Assembly: GCF_021739485.1 (NCBI RefSeq)
Contig: NZ_JAJFNK010000024.1
Span: 1-64,000, forward strand
Direction of reading: 5' to 3'
Source: Alicyclobacillus tolerans
Lineage (GTDB): Bacteria > Bacillota > Bacilli > Alicyclobacillales > Alicyclobacillaceae
Length of the DNA: 64,000 nucleotides
In this document: one piece after another, positions 17,136 to 24,776 of the stretch
Layout: each line of letters starts with the position of its first letter
Position numbering within the stretch: position 1 is the stretch's first letter
Notes under the pieces: model-generated
Databases searched by the model: none
What the model saw: only the letters and a program-made list of their open reading frames with translations
What the model was told of the DNA's origin: nothing
Made by a program: the position numbers and the translations under genes

Positions 17136-18083
17136 TCACATTTCTGGCGACAGAGCGTCCAGTCCAGGGGGTCCCTCAGGCCCCTTCGTCTTTGTACTTT
17201 TCCACGACGAACTATTGGCGACAAGTACGCCCAGCAAGACGAACATGCCCCCGACAACCTGCATGACGTAAATCGCGTCTCCAAGGAAAAAGTGCCCCGC
17301 CAAAAGGGCGACAAACGGCGGCAAATTCATAAACATCGCGGCGGTCCCGGCTCCTGCGGATCCGACTCCCCGGTTCCACCAAAACCCAGCCAACCCTTGC
17401 GCAACGACACCGGCGGCAGCCATGATCAGCCAAGGTGCCCAATCCGAACTGACCCGAGTTCCTCCCATCAGCCACTCTCCTCCAGCTGCTGGCAGCATGA
17501 AACAAGCCCCCAAAACGGTTGCAAAGATGGTCACGGCATACGAGGACATGGTTCCGGAGAGGCCGCGGATAAACAGCAAGCTGACGGACAACGCCAGCAT
17601 GGCAAGCAGCAAATAGATATCCCCAGCACTCATTCCAACTTGGCCGCTGCCAAAAGCGACAATGATAATCACACCCATCAACCCGAGCAGCACGCCGATG
17701 CCTTTGGAAATCGTCAGTCGCACGCCAAATACCAAGCGTTCCAATAAGACGGTCGCCACTGGGGACATGGCTATGATAAGAGCTGCATTTGCTGGCGTGG
17801 AATGGTTGAGACCCGTAAAGTAAAACACCTGATTGAACAAGGTCCCAAAGACGCCCACCCCCAAAAGAAGTCCCCACTCTTTGAACGTAGGCCTTCTCAA
17901 AATGCCTCTGCCCTTTGCAAAAGCCACTGACAGCAGAAACAACGACGTGATTCCAATTCTCGCTGTGGAAAGAAAGATGGGAGAGAAGAATTGCAGCAAA
18001 TAAGCACTAGCTACATAGTTAAATCCCCACAACACCGATACCCCAAACAAACCCATCAAAACCGTTCTCTGACCAGACAACAC
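17136..18083 (-). CDS. EamA-family (DMT) exporter
   Basis: The 315-residue protein has about ten hydrophobic helices arranged as two EamA repeats (SVLWGFNYVASAYLLQFFSP in the first half and MLALSVSLLFIRGL in the second). Members export amino acids or other metabolites. Two GTG codons are possible starts at 18089 and 18083; AGAGGA is seven bases before the second, so that is preferred. It lies downstream of nothing obviously related; the IS605-type element begins about 150 bp beyond its start. Substrate unknown. Confidence 0.85.
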   Translation of the reverse strand: MLSGQRTVLMGLFGVSVLWGFNYVASAYLLQFFSPIFLSTARIGITSLFLLSVAFAKGRGILRRPTFKEWGLLLGVGVFGTLFNQVFYFTGLNHSTPANAALIIAMSPVATVLLERLVFGVRLTISKGIGVLLGLMGVIIIVAFGSGQVGMSAGDIYLLLAMLALSVSLLFIRGLSGTMSSYAVTIFATVLGACFMLPAAGGEWLMGGTRVSSDWAPWLIMAAAGVVAQGLAGFWWNRGVGSAGAGTAAMFMNLPPFVALLAGHFFLGDAIYVMQVVGGMFVLLGVLVANSSSWKSTKTKGPEGPPGLDALSPEM

Positions 18084-18235
18084 TCGCACTTCCTCTGTAT
18101 TTTTTCAATTGGCTTCATATGGATTCTGATTTTATTGAAAACTCTCCGCTTGGAACTGAATCAACTTGACCAGGTTCTTGCCCTGCTTTAACGCAAGCCG
18201 TGCGGCACATTTGAGAACATCATACCACGGTTCGG

Positions 18236-18400
18236 TGATCACTCCCCATGCCTAAAGGCAGGGGCTTCTCGAAGCACGCATGACGCAACCGTCTACGTTA
18301 CGCTTCGATGGCTCAATCCAAGCCTGATAGAAACGCTAGGTTAAAGCGCGTTTCAAAATGTTTTGGGCGGCATTGATGTCTCTATCCTGAACATAGCCAC
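18236..18400 (-). ncRNA. Predicted omegaRNA (reRNA) of the TnpB element
   Basis: In IS605-family elements the guide RNA spans the 3' end of tnpB to the right end of the element, and its guide is the DNA just beyond. Here the right-end hairpin at 18244-18264 and the tnpB 3' end at 18336 bracket the expected scaffold. The guide would begin just past 18235 on the minus strand, with CGAACCGTGG. The 5' limit given is approximate. This is predicted from family knowledge, not from an alignment. Confidence 0.45.
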
Positions 18401-19415
18401 AATGTTCGCACCTGTGTACACGCTCAGACAGTTTCTTGGGTACGATTTCCCCGCAATTTGAGCAGAGTTGACTTGTGTTTTTAGGATCGACTAGCACGAC
18501 ACGACGACCAGCTTCTTCCGCTTTGTACGTGGTGTACTGTACGAGTTGATTCCAAGATGCGTCAACGATGCTTTTTGCAAGATGGTGATTCTTGACCATC
18601 CCTTGTGTATTCAAGTTCTCGAATGCGATCAGACCGTATCGGTTGACTAACTTTCTGGATACCTTGTGAGCGTAATCCTTGCGTTGATTCGCAATGTGTT
18701 CATGTAGCTTCGAGAGTTCCCGTATCGCCTTTCGACGACGATGAGAACCTTTCTTCTTTCGCGAAACGGCTCGTTGCTTTACACGTTGTTTCCGTTCGGA
18801 TTCACGCAGGAACTTCGGATGTTCGTAAAACTCCCCATCGGACGTGATGGCAAGGTGCTTGACACCAAGATCGATCCCAATGGTTCCTTTGGATTTTGGT
18901 AAGATCTTCGGCTCCACTTCACACGACAGACTGACGTAATACTTTCCGTTCTTCACGATGACGGTGCAAGTTTTGAATTCCCCTTGTGGCTGGCGATGCA
19001 GTTTGATTTTTACGTCGCCAATTTTGGAGAGTTTCAACTTGCTACCGTTTAATGAGTAACCTCCCTGTGGGTATGTGAATGAGTCGTATCTTCCTACGGG
19101 CTTGAAACGGGGATAGCCTGGTTTCTCCTCTGATTTCACACGACGAAAGAACGCTTGAAATGCTTTATCTAGCCGCTTTGCCACGTCCTGCAACACTTGT
19201 GAATGAACTTGCTTCAACGCAGGAATGTGTTTTTTACGTTCATTAAACGTGTTCGCTTGATCGTAGTAATTCAGCGATGTTTTGTGTGTCTCGTATGCAA
19301 CTTTGCGTTCATCAAGCAGGCGATTATACAGCAAGCGACACCGTTCTAAAGTGAACTGAATTCGCTCCCGTTGTCCTTTCGTTGGATAGAGTCTGAATTT
19401 GTAAGCCTTTCTCAT
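18336..19415 (-). CDS. tnpB: TnpB, IS605-family RNA-guided endonuclease
   Basis: The 359-residue protein is full length. The N-terminal wedge/REC part is followed by a RuvC nuclease domain with Asp182 in IGIDLGVKHLA, Glu266 in IAFENLNTQGM and Asp344/Asp346 in DRDINAAQNIL. A zinc finger with Cys318, Cys321, Cys336 and Cys339 is inserted before the last Asp. All catalytic residues are present, so it should be active. TnpB cuts DNA guided by the omegaRNA made from the element's right end and favours element retention at the donor site. The ATG has GAGGAGG upstream. A TnpB-only element with a divergent RHH gene suggests the small protein may control tnpB. Confidence 0.95.
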   Translation of the reverse strand: MRKAYKFRLYPTKGQRERIQFTLERCRLLYNRLLDERKVAYETHKTSLNYYDQANTFNERKKHIPALKQVHSQVLQDVAKRLDKAFQAFFRRVKSEEKPGYPRFKPVGRYDSFTYPQGGYSLNGSKLKLSKIGDVKIKLHRQPQGEFKTCTVIVKNGKYYVSLSCEVEPKILPKSKGTIGIDLGVKHLAITSDGEFYEHPKFLRESERKQRVKQRAVSRKKKGSHRRRKAIRELSKLHEHIANQRKDYAHKVSRKLVNRYGLIAFENLNTQGMVKNHHLAKSIVDASWNQLVQYTTYKAEEAGRRVVLVDPKNTSQLCSNCGEIVPKKLSERVHRCEHCGYVQDRDINAAQNILKRALT

Positions 19416-19505
19416 GAGTTCACCTCCTCACAAAGATTGTACAATCACATACTTTCAATTACAATTATGTGATAGTTAAATTACAATATGTTTGAGGTGA
19501 GTCTT

Positions 19506-19676
19506 ATGTCAGGCAATCGCAACCTAAAGAACCGTGTCGCGTTCTCTAATGCACTTGAAAGGTCTCTTTATGAAGCATTTGAAAAATTGCACAAAGAGAC
19601 ACGGATACCGAAATCGAAACTGTTTGATGAAGCGGTCGAATTGTTGTTAGAGAAGTACGGAAAGCAAAAAGAGTAA
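19506..19676 (+). CDS. Ribbon-helix-helix protein inside the TnpB element
   Basis: The 56-residue product has the pattern of a CopG/Arc-type ribbon-helix-helix: a short strand (NRVAFSNAL), helix A (ERSLYEAFEKLHKETR), turn (IPKSK), and helix B (LFDEAVELLLEKYGK). The start at 19506 has GAGGTGAG upstream; the frame runs back to 19488. It is transcribed divergently from tnpB with about 90 bp between starts, inside the element ends. Such small DNA-binding proteins usually repress their own and a neighbouring promoter. Repression of tnpB is the simplest inference. Confidence 0.7.
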   Translation: MSGNRNLKNRVAFSNALERSLYEAFEKLHKETRIPKSKLFDEAVELLLEKYGKQKE

Positions 19677-19843
19677 GAGCCTTCGCCTAACGGCGAGCGC
19701 CTTATATCCCCATAGCTCAAGTTAGGGGTTTTACGGTCCATTTGATAAACGCAACTGCCACAACTGCACATCATCCGCGAATGAACGAATCAGGCGTGAC
19801 ACATACTGAAGTCAAATATCAATTTTGTAAAAAGGTGGTAAAC

Positions 19844-20869
19844 ATGAGGCCATTTATCCCGGACCGCGCCTACTTCGAACCTGAAGCTCTGCGCACCCCT
19901 ATCGGCGAAGAAATTTTGGCCAAATTACAAGACCTTAACGTTGAGATTCTCACTACGGCTTCTCACAACCGGATTATGAACTTGCCGGGCGAAAACGACC
20001 TTCAAAAATACCGCAATGCAAAACGAACTTTAGTGGTAGGCATTCGCAAAACCTTGAAATTTGACACGTCAAAACCGTCTGCCGAATACGCGATCCCGAT
20101 CGCAACGGGTTGTATCGGCCACTGTCACTACTGCTACTTGCAAACGACGCTCGGAGCTAAACCTTATGTCCGGGTCTACGTCAACATCCCAGAGATCCTC
20201 AGCCAAGCAGAGCAATACATTCAAGAGCGGTCCCCGCAAATTACCCGGTTTGAGGCAGCTTGCACCTCGGATCCGTTGAGCCTCGAACACTTAACCGGCA
20301 GTCTTCGCCGCCTGATCGAATTCATGGCTGGACAGGAACACGGCCGGCTTCGCTTTGTCACGAAGTACGACCTGGTGGATTCCCTGCTCCACATCCGTCA
20401 TAACAACCACACGCGATTTCGGTTCTCAATCAACGCAGAGTATGTCGTGAAAAATTTTGAGCCGTCAACGGCTCCTCTCAAAGACCGCATTGAAGCCGCT
20501 CGTAAAGTCGCGCAGTCGGGCTACCCGCTTGGCTTTATCATCGCACCGATATACATTCACGAAGGTTGGCAGCAGGGGTACACTCATCTGATTGAAACAC
20601 TCGCTGCAAACATCCCCGAGCAGCACCATAGCCAGGTCACCTTCGAGTTGATTCAACACCGATTCACAAAACCTGCGAAACGAGTCATTGAACAGAGGTA
20701 TCCGAATACAAAGCTGGACCTTGACGAATCGAAGCGCAAATACAAATGGGGGCGTTATGGCATCGGCAAATACGTGTATCAAAACGACGAGCAAGCGGAG
20801 ATTCAGCAACTGTTTCACGAACTTCTGACGACGCACTTTCCGTCATCCTCCATTGAGTACTTCACATGA
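19844..20869 (+). CDS. splB: Spore photoproduct lyase
   Basis: The 341-residue radical SAM enzyme has Cys90, Cys94 and Cys97 in TGCIGHCHYCYL (CxxxCxxC [4Fe-4S] site) and Cys140 in FEAACTSDPLS, matching the hydrogen-donor Cys141 of the Bacillus enzyme. It repairs the thymine dimer called spore photoproduct during germination, so the host forms spores. AAAGGTGG precedes the ATG at 19844. The TnpB element ends only about 100 bp upstream and may have displaced the native promoter, which in other species is read by the forespore sigma factor. No splA is adjacent. Confidence 0.96.
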   Translation: MRPFIPDRAYFEPEALRTPIGEEILAKLQDLNVEILTTASHNRIMNLPGENDLQKYRNAKRTLVVGIRKTLKFDTSKPSAEYAIPIATGCIGHCHYCYLQTTLGAKPYVRVYVNIPEILSQAEQYIQERSPQITRFEAACTSDPLSLEHLTGSLRRLIEFMAGQEHGRLRFVTKYDLVDSLLHIRHNNHTRFRFSINAEYVVKNFEPSTAPLKDRIEAARKVAQSGYPLGFIIAPIYIHEGWQQGYTHLIETLAANIPEQHHSQVTFELIQHRFTKPAKRVIEQRYPNTKLDLDESKRKYKWGRYGIGKYVYQNDEQAEIQQLFHELLTTHFPSSSIEYFT

Positions 20870-20918
20870 CTGAGCACTTCACATGACCCATTTTGATTCA
20901 AAATCAGAAAATTCCCTC

Positions 20919-20953
20919 TTGACGATTGGAGAATATACTGTATTATAACAGTA
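20919..20953 (+). promoter_or_regulatory. Promoter with palindrome over the -10, before the YhfH-like gene
   Basis: TTGACG (20919-20924) and TATTAT (20941-20946) are separated by 16 bp, a sigma-A type promoter. The perfect palindrome TACTGT-ATTATA-ACAGTA spans 20936-20953 and covers the -10, so a bound repressor would block transcription. The ribosome site of the small gene follows at about 20983. Confidence 0.6.
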
Positions 20954-20996
20954 AGAACAAAAACACTTTTGTTATATTACATTAGGAGTGATAATC

Positions 20997-21107
20997 GTGA
21001 ATAACCGGGAAAAGCGCGAATGCACAAGTTGTGGCTGTGAAATGGAAGAGCGCAGGGAATCCTACGCGACGGAATGTGAACGGTGCATGAATGAGCATGC
21101 GGAGTGA
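20997..21107 (+). CDS. YhfH-like zinc-ribbon mini-protein
   Basis: The 36-residue product starts with GTG eight bases after AGGAG. It contains CTSCGCEMEERRESY and then CERCMNEH, two CxxC pairs separated by an acidic/ESY stretch, which is the pattern of the short YhfH proteins of Bacillus (about 45 residues). YhfH proteins have no established function; the cysteines suggest a small zinc-binding fold. It has its own promoter with an overlapping palindrome and its own strong terminator, so it is a regulated single-gene unit. It is too short for ordinary gene finders. Confidence 0.75.
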   Translation: MNNREKRECTSCGCEMEERRESYATECERCMNEHAE

Positions 21108-21135
21108 TGAACAAATTCATGTAACAAACGAATAA

Positions 21136-21182
21136 GAGGACCCCGGATCAACGAACGATTCCGAGCGGTCCTCCATTTTTTT
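21136..21182 (+). terminator. Intrinsic terminator of the YhfH-like gene
   Basis: GAGGACC (21136-21142) pairs with GGTCCTC (21167-21173), with an inner CGGA/TCCG stem, followed after CA by seven T residues (21176-21182). This is a strong rho-independent terminator on the plus strand. Confidence 0.88.
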
Positions 21183-21192
21183 GATTTTTAAA

Positions 21193-21219
21193 CGTGATCC
21201 GTTGATTTTCTAGGTCACG
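21193..21219 (-). terminator. Terminator of the AbrB-like gene
   Basis: On the minus strand CGTGACC and GG-A-TCACG form a bulged stem at 21219-21193, followed by TTTAAAAA. A longer AT-rich stem (TTGATTTT facing AAAATCAA) surrounds it. It lies about 30 bp beyond the abrB-like stop. Confidence 0.5.
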
Positions 21220-21250
21220 GTTGGTTTTTTAAAATCAAAGTGAAAACGCG

Positions 21251-21523
21251 TTAACGCCGCAATTCCGCTGCCAACCGGTTGACCTGCTGTCGCAGTGCCG
21301 TCTTGCAGTTCTGGCAGACGTTTTTGCCTTTAAACTCAAACAACCGCGTTGTTCCGCCACATAGGACGCAATCCACTTCGTACTTCTGCAACACGATGTC
21401 ATTTCCATCCACGAAGATCTCTACGTGGTCGCCAAACCGGACGCCGAACGCTCTTCTCCAATCGGCAGGCACAACAACTCGGCCAAGCGAGTCGACTTTT
21501 CGGTACATGCCAGTAGTTTTCAT
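21251..21523 (-). CDS. AbrB/SpoVT-type regulator with C-terminal zinc ribbon
   Basis: The 90-residue protein begins with an AbrB swapped-hairpin DNA-binding domain: MYRKVDSLGRVVVPADWRR, then FGVRFGDHVEIFVDGNDIVLQKY. The C-terminal 40 residues hold CVLCGG and CQNCK, two CxxC pairs likely to bind zinc, instead of the multimerisation tail of classical AbrB. AbrB-type proteins control transition-state and sporulation genes. It starts with ATG after GGGGGAA. It is a monocistron with no obvious target nearby, though its own promoter region (21524-21600) is a likely one. Confidence 0.88.
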   Translation of the reverse strand: MKTTGMYRKVDSLGRVVVPADWRRAFGVRFGDHVEIFVDGNDIVLQKYEVDCVLCGGTTRLFEFKGKNVCQNCKTALRQQVNRLAAELRR

Positions 21524-21628
21524 CGGACGATTCCCCCAACCCCGATCTCTTTATAGTTCGACTACCGGTCACTTTAAAAACGACCCATTTTGAAAAATGC
21601 CCTGAACATCCCCGCAAAAACGGTTTGC

Positions 21629-21896
21629 TGCAGGACGATGTCGTCAGCCTCTTATCCCAGCCAGTTGTATCCGTCACATCCCGTCCGCGAGCGGTCAGTG
21701 CGCATTTTGAAACTACTGACTTCGCAATTGGTTCCGTCGATGGCCCCTGGGGATGACAAGGAACCACCCCTGTTTGCAGTCCATTGAAAACTGAACCAGG
21801 TCCACCGATTTCCCGGTTCATGCTGGCCGGCGAACCCTTTTTCCGTCCGTATCCACCTTTGTTTTCCGCTGGAGAGGCCGACGACATCGTCCTGCA
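21629..21896. repeat. Noncoding region bounded by 24-bp inverted repeats
   Basis: The arm at 21629-21652 (tgcaggacgatgtcgtc, then agcctct) and its reverse complement at 21873-21896 match at 23 of 24 bases. They enclose 220 bp with no convincing gene on either strand. The 268-bp whole lies within the 506-bp gap between the abrB-like and CocE-like genes. A non-autonomous (MITE-like) element or an insertion-sequence remnant would fit. No target-site duplication was recognised directly at the ends. The rest of the gap shows nothing definite. Confidence 0.5.
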
Positions 21897-22029
21897 CCCG
21901 ACACTTTCTTACAGTCCTGCGTTCCCCGTCCCCCTTTCTCCATCTCCTTAATCCAATTATCTTCTTATCCACGGATTATTTGTATAGAAAAATCAGACTA
22001 TGTTTATAGTTCAAAGGGACAGTCATCTA

Positions 22030-23757
22030 TCAACTGCGCGGAACAAGTGGCAAAACGATGTGACTTGGCCGCACAGAATCGTGGTAAACCACCTGTTCGG
22101 CCACGGTGTACCTGGCACTCTTCTCGTTGCTCTGGCCAGTGTTCAAATTGCGGTTCCAGCGCGGGAAGCAACTGCTCGTTACGTGCACCCGGATGCGGTG
22201 GCCTCGGAAAAACACGTTGCTGGTTGCCCAGCAATCCACTTCGACGCGGTACACTTCACCAGGTTGAAGTGTGGTGCGAACGTTAGGGTCTCTCAAGGAC
22301 ATCCGTACAATCCCGTCGCACAAGGGAATTGACCGTCCATCCGGATGCACGTCTGTAAGGCGCACCACAAAGTCCGTATCCTCAGCGCTGGTCGACACCC
22401 ATAAAACAGCCCGTACCGGACCCGTGACTTCCATATCCATCAGCAACGGATCGGACGTATAGACCAGTACGTCGGGACGTTCCTCCACCGTCGTTTGGTC
22501 CCTGGGACCGGGTTGGAACTCCGGAGCCATCAAGAGGTTTCCGCCCACTGTCGGAACGGGGTCTGCCGGGTCGTACAAAAAGTCGTCCGTCCGTTCGTTC
22601 CCCGGAACCTCGCGACTGAGTCTGCCGTCGCCTACGCTGGTTTTGGCCTCCCCTGCACTGTGAAAATAAAATGGTGTAAATTCCGTCTCTGGCAGCGGCC
22701 ACTCCGGATGAATGCGCCAACGGTTTTCCCCCATTACGAAAATTTTTACGGGGCCGTCTTCCTCAATTCCGGTTGATTTGCCCTTGAGCATGGAATCGAA
22801 CCAGCGCAGATGCAACCGTGTCATGTCTTCTTTCAAATCGAGCAAAGCCGCATTTGCCGCGAACCCGTAGTTGATTTCTCCGACAAACCCGGAACGGTTG
22901 ATGTGGGACCACGGCCCAATGGTCAATTGGGTGACGACGCCGCGCTTTTTCATCCGCATGTAGTTGTCGATCGTCCCCTGCAGAAAAATGTCGTACCAGC
23001 CGCCGACGTTCAGACTGGGGACGTCCATTCCTTCATCGCGGTGCAAGATTGAAAGACGCTTCCAAAAGTCATCGTACTCAGGGTGCTCGAACTGAGCAAA
23101 AAAACCAGGCAGGAGTTCTCTCTCTTTGAGAGGTTCGAACTCCGTCAGCGGCAATTGCCAATACCCCTTTTCCCCCAATAGATCAAAATCTGCAAACAGC
23201 CTGCGCCATTCTGCCGGGTCTACACCGCCGGCGAGGTGCTGGCGAATCCACTCGTTCGGTGCCATTGACCCCAGGTACCAATACGCAGTTTTCCCCCACT
23301 CGAAGGCGCCTTGGCGCACTGCCGCGCCATTCCACGGGTCATCATACGTAAAAAACGGCAGAATTGCTTTTAAAGCTGGAGGTCGCAGTGCCGCGGCAGC
23401 CCACTGTGTAAATCCGTAATACGAGGCTCCAAACATGCCCACTTGCCCGTTCGAACCGGGCAGCGATGCTGCCCACTGTACTGCATCGTACCCATCCTCG
23501 AACTCCTGAGCGTAACCTCCGAACTGCCCGTCTGAACTAAAGCGTCCGCGACAATCCTGAATCGCGACGAGGTAACCGTTTGAAGCCATAGCGACCGGAT
23601 CGAACATGCTGTAGGCGTAAGGCGTATCCTTGCCATAGGGAAGCCGGGTCAGCAGCACGGGATAACTCCCCTCCTGAGTCGGCCGGTAGAGGTTCACGCG
23701 CAAAATTGTCCCGTCTCGCAGTGTACATTCCACGTTTCGTTCAACCAATACGTTCAT
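22030..23757 (-). CDS. CocE/NonD-family serine hydrolase
   Basis: The 575-residue product is a CocE-type alpha/beta hydrolase. The nucleophile Ser lies in MFGASYYGFTQW, the acid Asp in VGGWYDIFLQG and the His in GPWSHINRSG. A C-terminal jelly-roll domain (about residues 340-575, ending RGHRIRVHVTSSCFPRWNRN) is typical of X-Pro dipeptidyl-peptidase and cocaine-esterase relatives. It hydrolyses an ester or amide of unknown nature. AAGGGG is six bases before the ATG at 23757, which is preferred to the ATG at 23763 that touches the ribosome site. No signal peptide is seen, so it is probably cytoplasmic. It stands alone between an inverted-repeat element and mscL. Confidence 0.9.
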   Translation of the reverse strand: MNVLVERNVECTLRDGTILRVNLYRPTQEGSYPVLLTRLPYGKDTPYAYSMFDPVAMASNGYLVAIQDCRGRFSSDGQFGGYAQEFEDGYDAVQWAASLPGSNGQVGMFGASYYGFTQWAAAALRPPALKAILPFFTYDDPWNGAAVRQGAFEWGKTAYWYLGSMAPNEWIRQHLAGGVDPAEWRRLFADFDLLGEKGYWQLPLTEFEPLKERELLPGFFAQFEHPEYDDFWKRLSILHRDEGMDVPSLNVGGWYDIFLQGTIDNYMRMKKRGVVTQLTIGPWSHINRSGFVGEINYGFAANAALLDLKEDMTRLHLRWFDSMLKGKSTGIEEDGPVKIFVMGENRWRIHPEWPLPETEFTPFYFHSAGEAKTSVGDGRLSREVPGNERTDDFLYDPADPVPTVGGNLLMAPEFQPGPRDQTTVEERPDVLVYTSDPLLMDMEVTGPVRAVLWVSTSAEDTDFVVRLTDVHPDGRSIPLCDGIVRMSLRDPNVRTTLQPGEVYRVEVDCWATSNVFFRGHRIRVHVTSSCFPRWNRNLNTGQSNEKSARYTVAEQVVYHDSVRPSHIVLPLVPRS

Positions 23758-23917
23758 AGGCATCCCCTTACAACTGTGGTTTGGGTTCCGCAGTCCGCCT
23801 CGAACTGCTTCATCGCCAATTTAACTCAAATCTACCACACTATTTTGGATTCTTTTGAGTGTTCGTGATTTTGTCGACCTTTAGTCCAGTCGCAATTCCC
23901 AGATGTAAGGAGGCCGT

Positions 23918-24400
23918 TCAAGAATTCAATTGAGAGGTGCAATAGCGGCAACGCGTAGCTTGTTTGGGGATGCGTGCAATACAAAAGGGGCAGGTTTTGA
24001 ATTCGTCTTCGATCTCTATGGCGTCTACATCACTCGAGTCCTTTGTCACTTTTGTGTCCCCGCTCATCTTTTGCATCTGTTCGACGACGAGAAATACGAC
24101 GAATGAAACAATTAAGAAATCAAAGACCGTGCCGATGAACATTCCGTAGTTAATCGTCGGGGCTCCTGCGTTTTTCGCCTCAGTGAAGTTTGGGTAATGA
24201 GTGCGGGATAAGTTGATGTATAAGTCGCGAAAATCGACCTTGCCGAACAGAAGTCCGACCGGAGGCAGCAAGACGTCATACACGAAGGAAGTAATCGTTT
24301 TGCCAAAGGCTGTGCCAATTACGATGCCGATTGCCCAGTCCAACACACTGCGATTGCTGAGAAATGCCGAGAAATTCCGAAGCAGTCCAGTGCCTTTCAT
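23918..24400 (-). CDS. mscL: Large-conductance mechanosensitive channel with zinc-ribbon tail
   Basis: The 160-residue protein has the MscL core: an N-terminal amphipathic helix (LRNFSAFLSNRSVLDWAIG), the pore helix VIGTAFGKTITSFVYDVLLPP, a periplasmic loop and a second membrane helix FDFLIVSFVVFLVVEQM. It opens under membrane tension to release solutes in osmotic downshock. The tail is longer than usual and ends with CPFCIARIPKQATRCRYC, a CxxC pair of zinc-ribbon type. The start has GAGGGGAGGG upstream. The tail may modulate gating or bind a partner; that is inference. Confidence 0.94.
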   Translation of the reverse strand: MKGTGLLRNFSAFLSNRSVLDWAIGIVIGTAFGKTITSFVYDVLLPPVGLLFGKVDFRDLYINLSRTHYPNFTEAKNAGAPTINYGMFIGTVFDFLIVSFVVFLVVEQMQKMSGDTKVTKDSSDVDAIEIEDEFKTCPFCIARIPKQATRCRYCTSQLNS

Positions 24401-24776
24401 ACCGGCCGTCCCTCCCCTCTCATGTTACCCTCTACCCGTCGGGGGGTTTGCACTGCGTCGCGGCTACAGCGGACAATCCATTGTATGCTTGCCAACCCGC
24501 TTTGTATGTCCTTCGACCGTGACATGGGTCCGGACGACAGACCCCCCGCAAACTTAGGGAGAAAAGCGCAGCATTTCCCTGTAAACGTGGATGTGCGCCC
24601 AGTTTCCAGGTTTAGTACGATGGTTAAAGTTCATATTCGTTGATTGGATGAACCTTCTAGTTCAAGGCCTCCGATTCCAATTCGCAAGTCATTCAACCTC
24701 AGTGGGTCCAACGCAGCCCAAAACGGCTTCGACTTATTCAACTTGTGAAGACTATTTTGAACGGAGCGTGATCCAA
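24401..24776. other. Intergenic region, no gene seen
   Basis: This 376-bp stretch separates the divergent mscL and surface-protein genes. It must hold both promoters, but no clear hexamer pair or palindrome was found. Short open frames in it lack ribosome sites. Confidence 0.4.

Larger units (their letters stand above)
18235..19750 (-). mobile_element. TnpB-only IS605-family element (IS1341-type)
   Basis: The element carries tnpB on the minus strand and a small divergent ribbon-helix-helix gene, but no tnpA. Its right end shows the family hairpin at 18244-18264 (CCCC-TGCC-TTTA-GGCA-T-GGGG on the minus strand, one bulged T), with the boundary near 18235 after GATCAC. Its left end has a bulged hairpin at 19708-19728 (CCCCTA paired with TA-T-GGGG) followed outward by the AT-rich flank. 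A second small hairpin, TCGCC-TAAC-GGCGA, is at 19683-19696. The left boundary is uncertain by about 10 bp. The minus-strand flank there includes TTTAT, a plausible target-adjacent motif. Without TnpA the element depends on a transposase in trans. Confidence 0.75.

Noticed and set aside
20936-20953. LexA (SOS) box of the CTGT...ACAG type
   Set aside because: The arms match the Gram-negative LexA consensus, but the spacer between CTGT and ACAG is 6 rather than 8 bases, and Bacilli LexA uses GAAC-N4-GTTC. I keep it as an operator of unknown regulator.
21652-21972. Coding gene or IS21 IstA/IstB remnant on the minus strand between abrB and CocE genes
   Set aside because: Some words on the minus strand (TGGTTCAGTTTTC) recall IS21 ends, but the translated frames show no transposase motif; the inverted-repeat description is safer.
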